This document shows, in pieces, positions 63,964 to 64,000 of a stretch of DNA of 64,000 nt (position 1 is the stretch's first letter; each line of letters opens with the position of its first letter). Below the pieces are notes generated by a model. The model was not told the DNA's origin and ran no database searches. It worked only from the letters and a program-made list of their open reading frames with translations. Both the position numbers and the translations under genes were made by a program. This DNA is from Protonemura montana (Eukaryota > Arthropoda > Insecta > Plecoptera > Nemouridae), in NCBI GenBank assembly GCA_947568835.1, contig OX387602.1, positions 26,029,021-26,093,020 on the forward strand, given 5' to 3'.

Positions 63964-64000
63964 ACTAGAATCGTCTCAAAAAGCCAGTGTCCAAGTAGCT
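63964..64000 (+). repeat. Truncated copy of the tRNA-related repeat at the window edge
   Basis: The reverse complement of this stretch matches 63458-63494 (ACTTGGACACTG..TTTTTGAGACGATT) with a few substitutions. It is therefore another copy in the opposite orientation that runs out of the window. Confidence 0.7.

Overview
The window is nuclear DNA from an invertebrate animal. It is AT-rich and carries one well-supported protein gene, a 12-exon gene on the minus strand with short GT-AG introns (78 to 368 bp). Retroposons derived from Pol III genes (5S rRNA-like and tRNA-like) cluster next to it. There are no operons or bacterial-type ribosome binding sites. I cannot place the phylum from sequence alone.

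Layout. Positions 1 to about 53,000 look like a gene desert or a very large intron or regulatory region. No ORF there is recognisable or shows convincing exon structure. What can be seen is low-complexity DNA: long G or C homopolymers, a strong G-quadruplex motif near 14.39 kb, a 26-bp minisatellite near 43.5 kb, hairpins, CpG-rich patches with GACGCC-type hexamers, a 33-bp direct repeat near 20.6 kb, and one degenerate tRNA-related repeat near 42.5 kb. A CpG-rich patch at 49.1-49.26 kb is followed by a short signal-peptide-like ORF ending at a splice donor; this is the best hint of an unannotated first exon.

Positions 53,643-58,303 (minus strand) hold a complete FAM234/ITFG3-family gene. All 12 coding exons join in frame to 996 codons plus stop. 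The product is predicted to be a single-pass (type II) membrane protein with an extracellular FG-GAP-like beta-propeller and a conserved cysteine-containing C-terminus. An unusual 290-residue, cysteine-free, charged insertion comes from one 870-bp exon.

Positions 58.8-64.0 kb are a nest of Pol III-derived repeats. There is one short 5S-like copy and two long 5S-headed SINE-like elements in opposite orientation. Their heads are multiplied as exact 91-bp tandem units (five and four copies), and one element has a perfect 15-bp target-site duplication. A tRNA-like repeat has its head multiplied as a 52-bp unit (four copies) inside a 56-bp inverted repeat. Two unrelated Pol III-type heads that have each undergone tandem multiplication within about 4 kb is the most unusual feature of the window.
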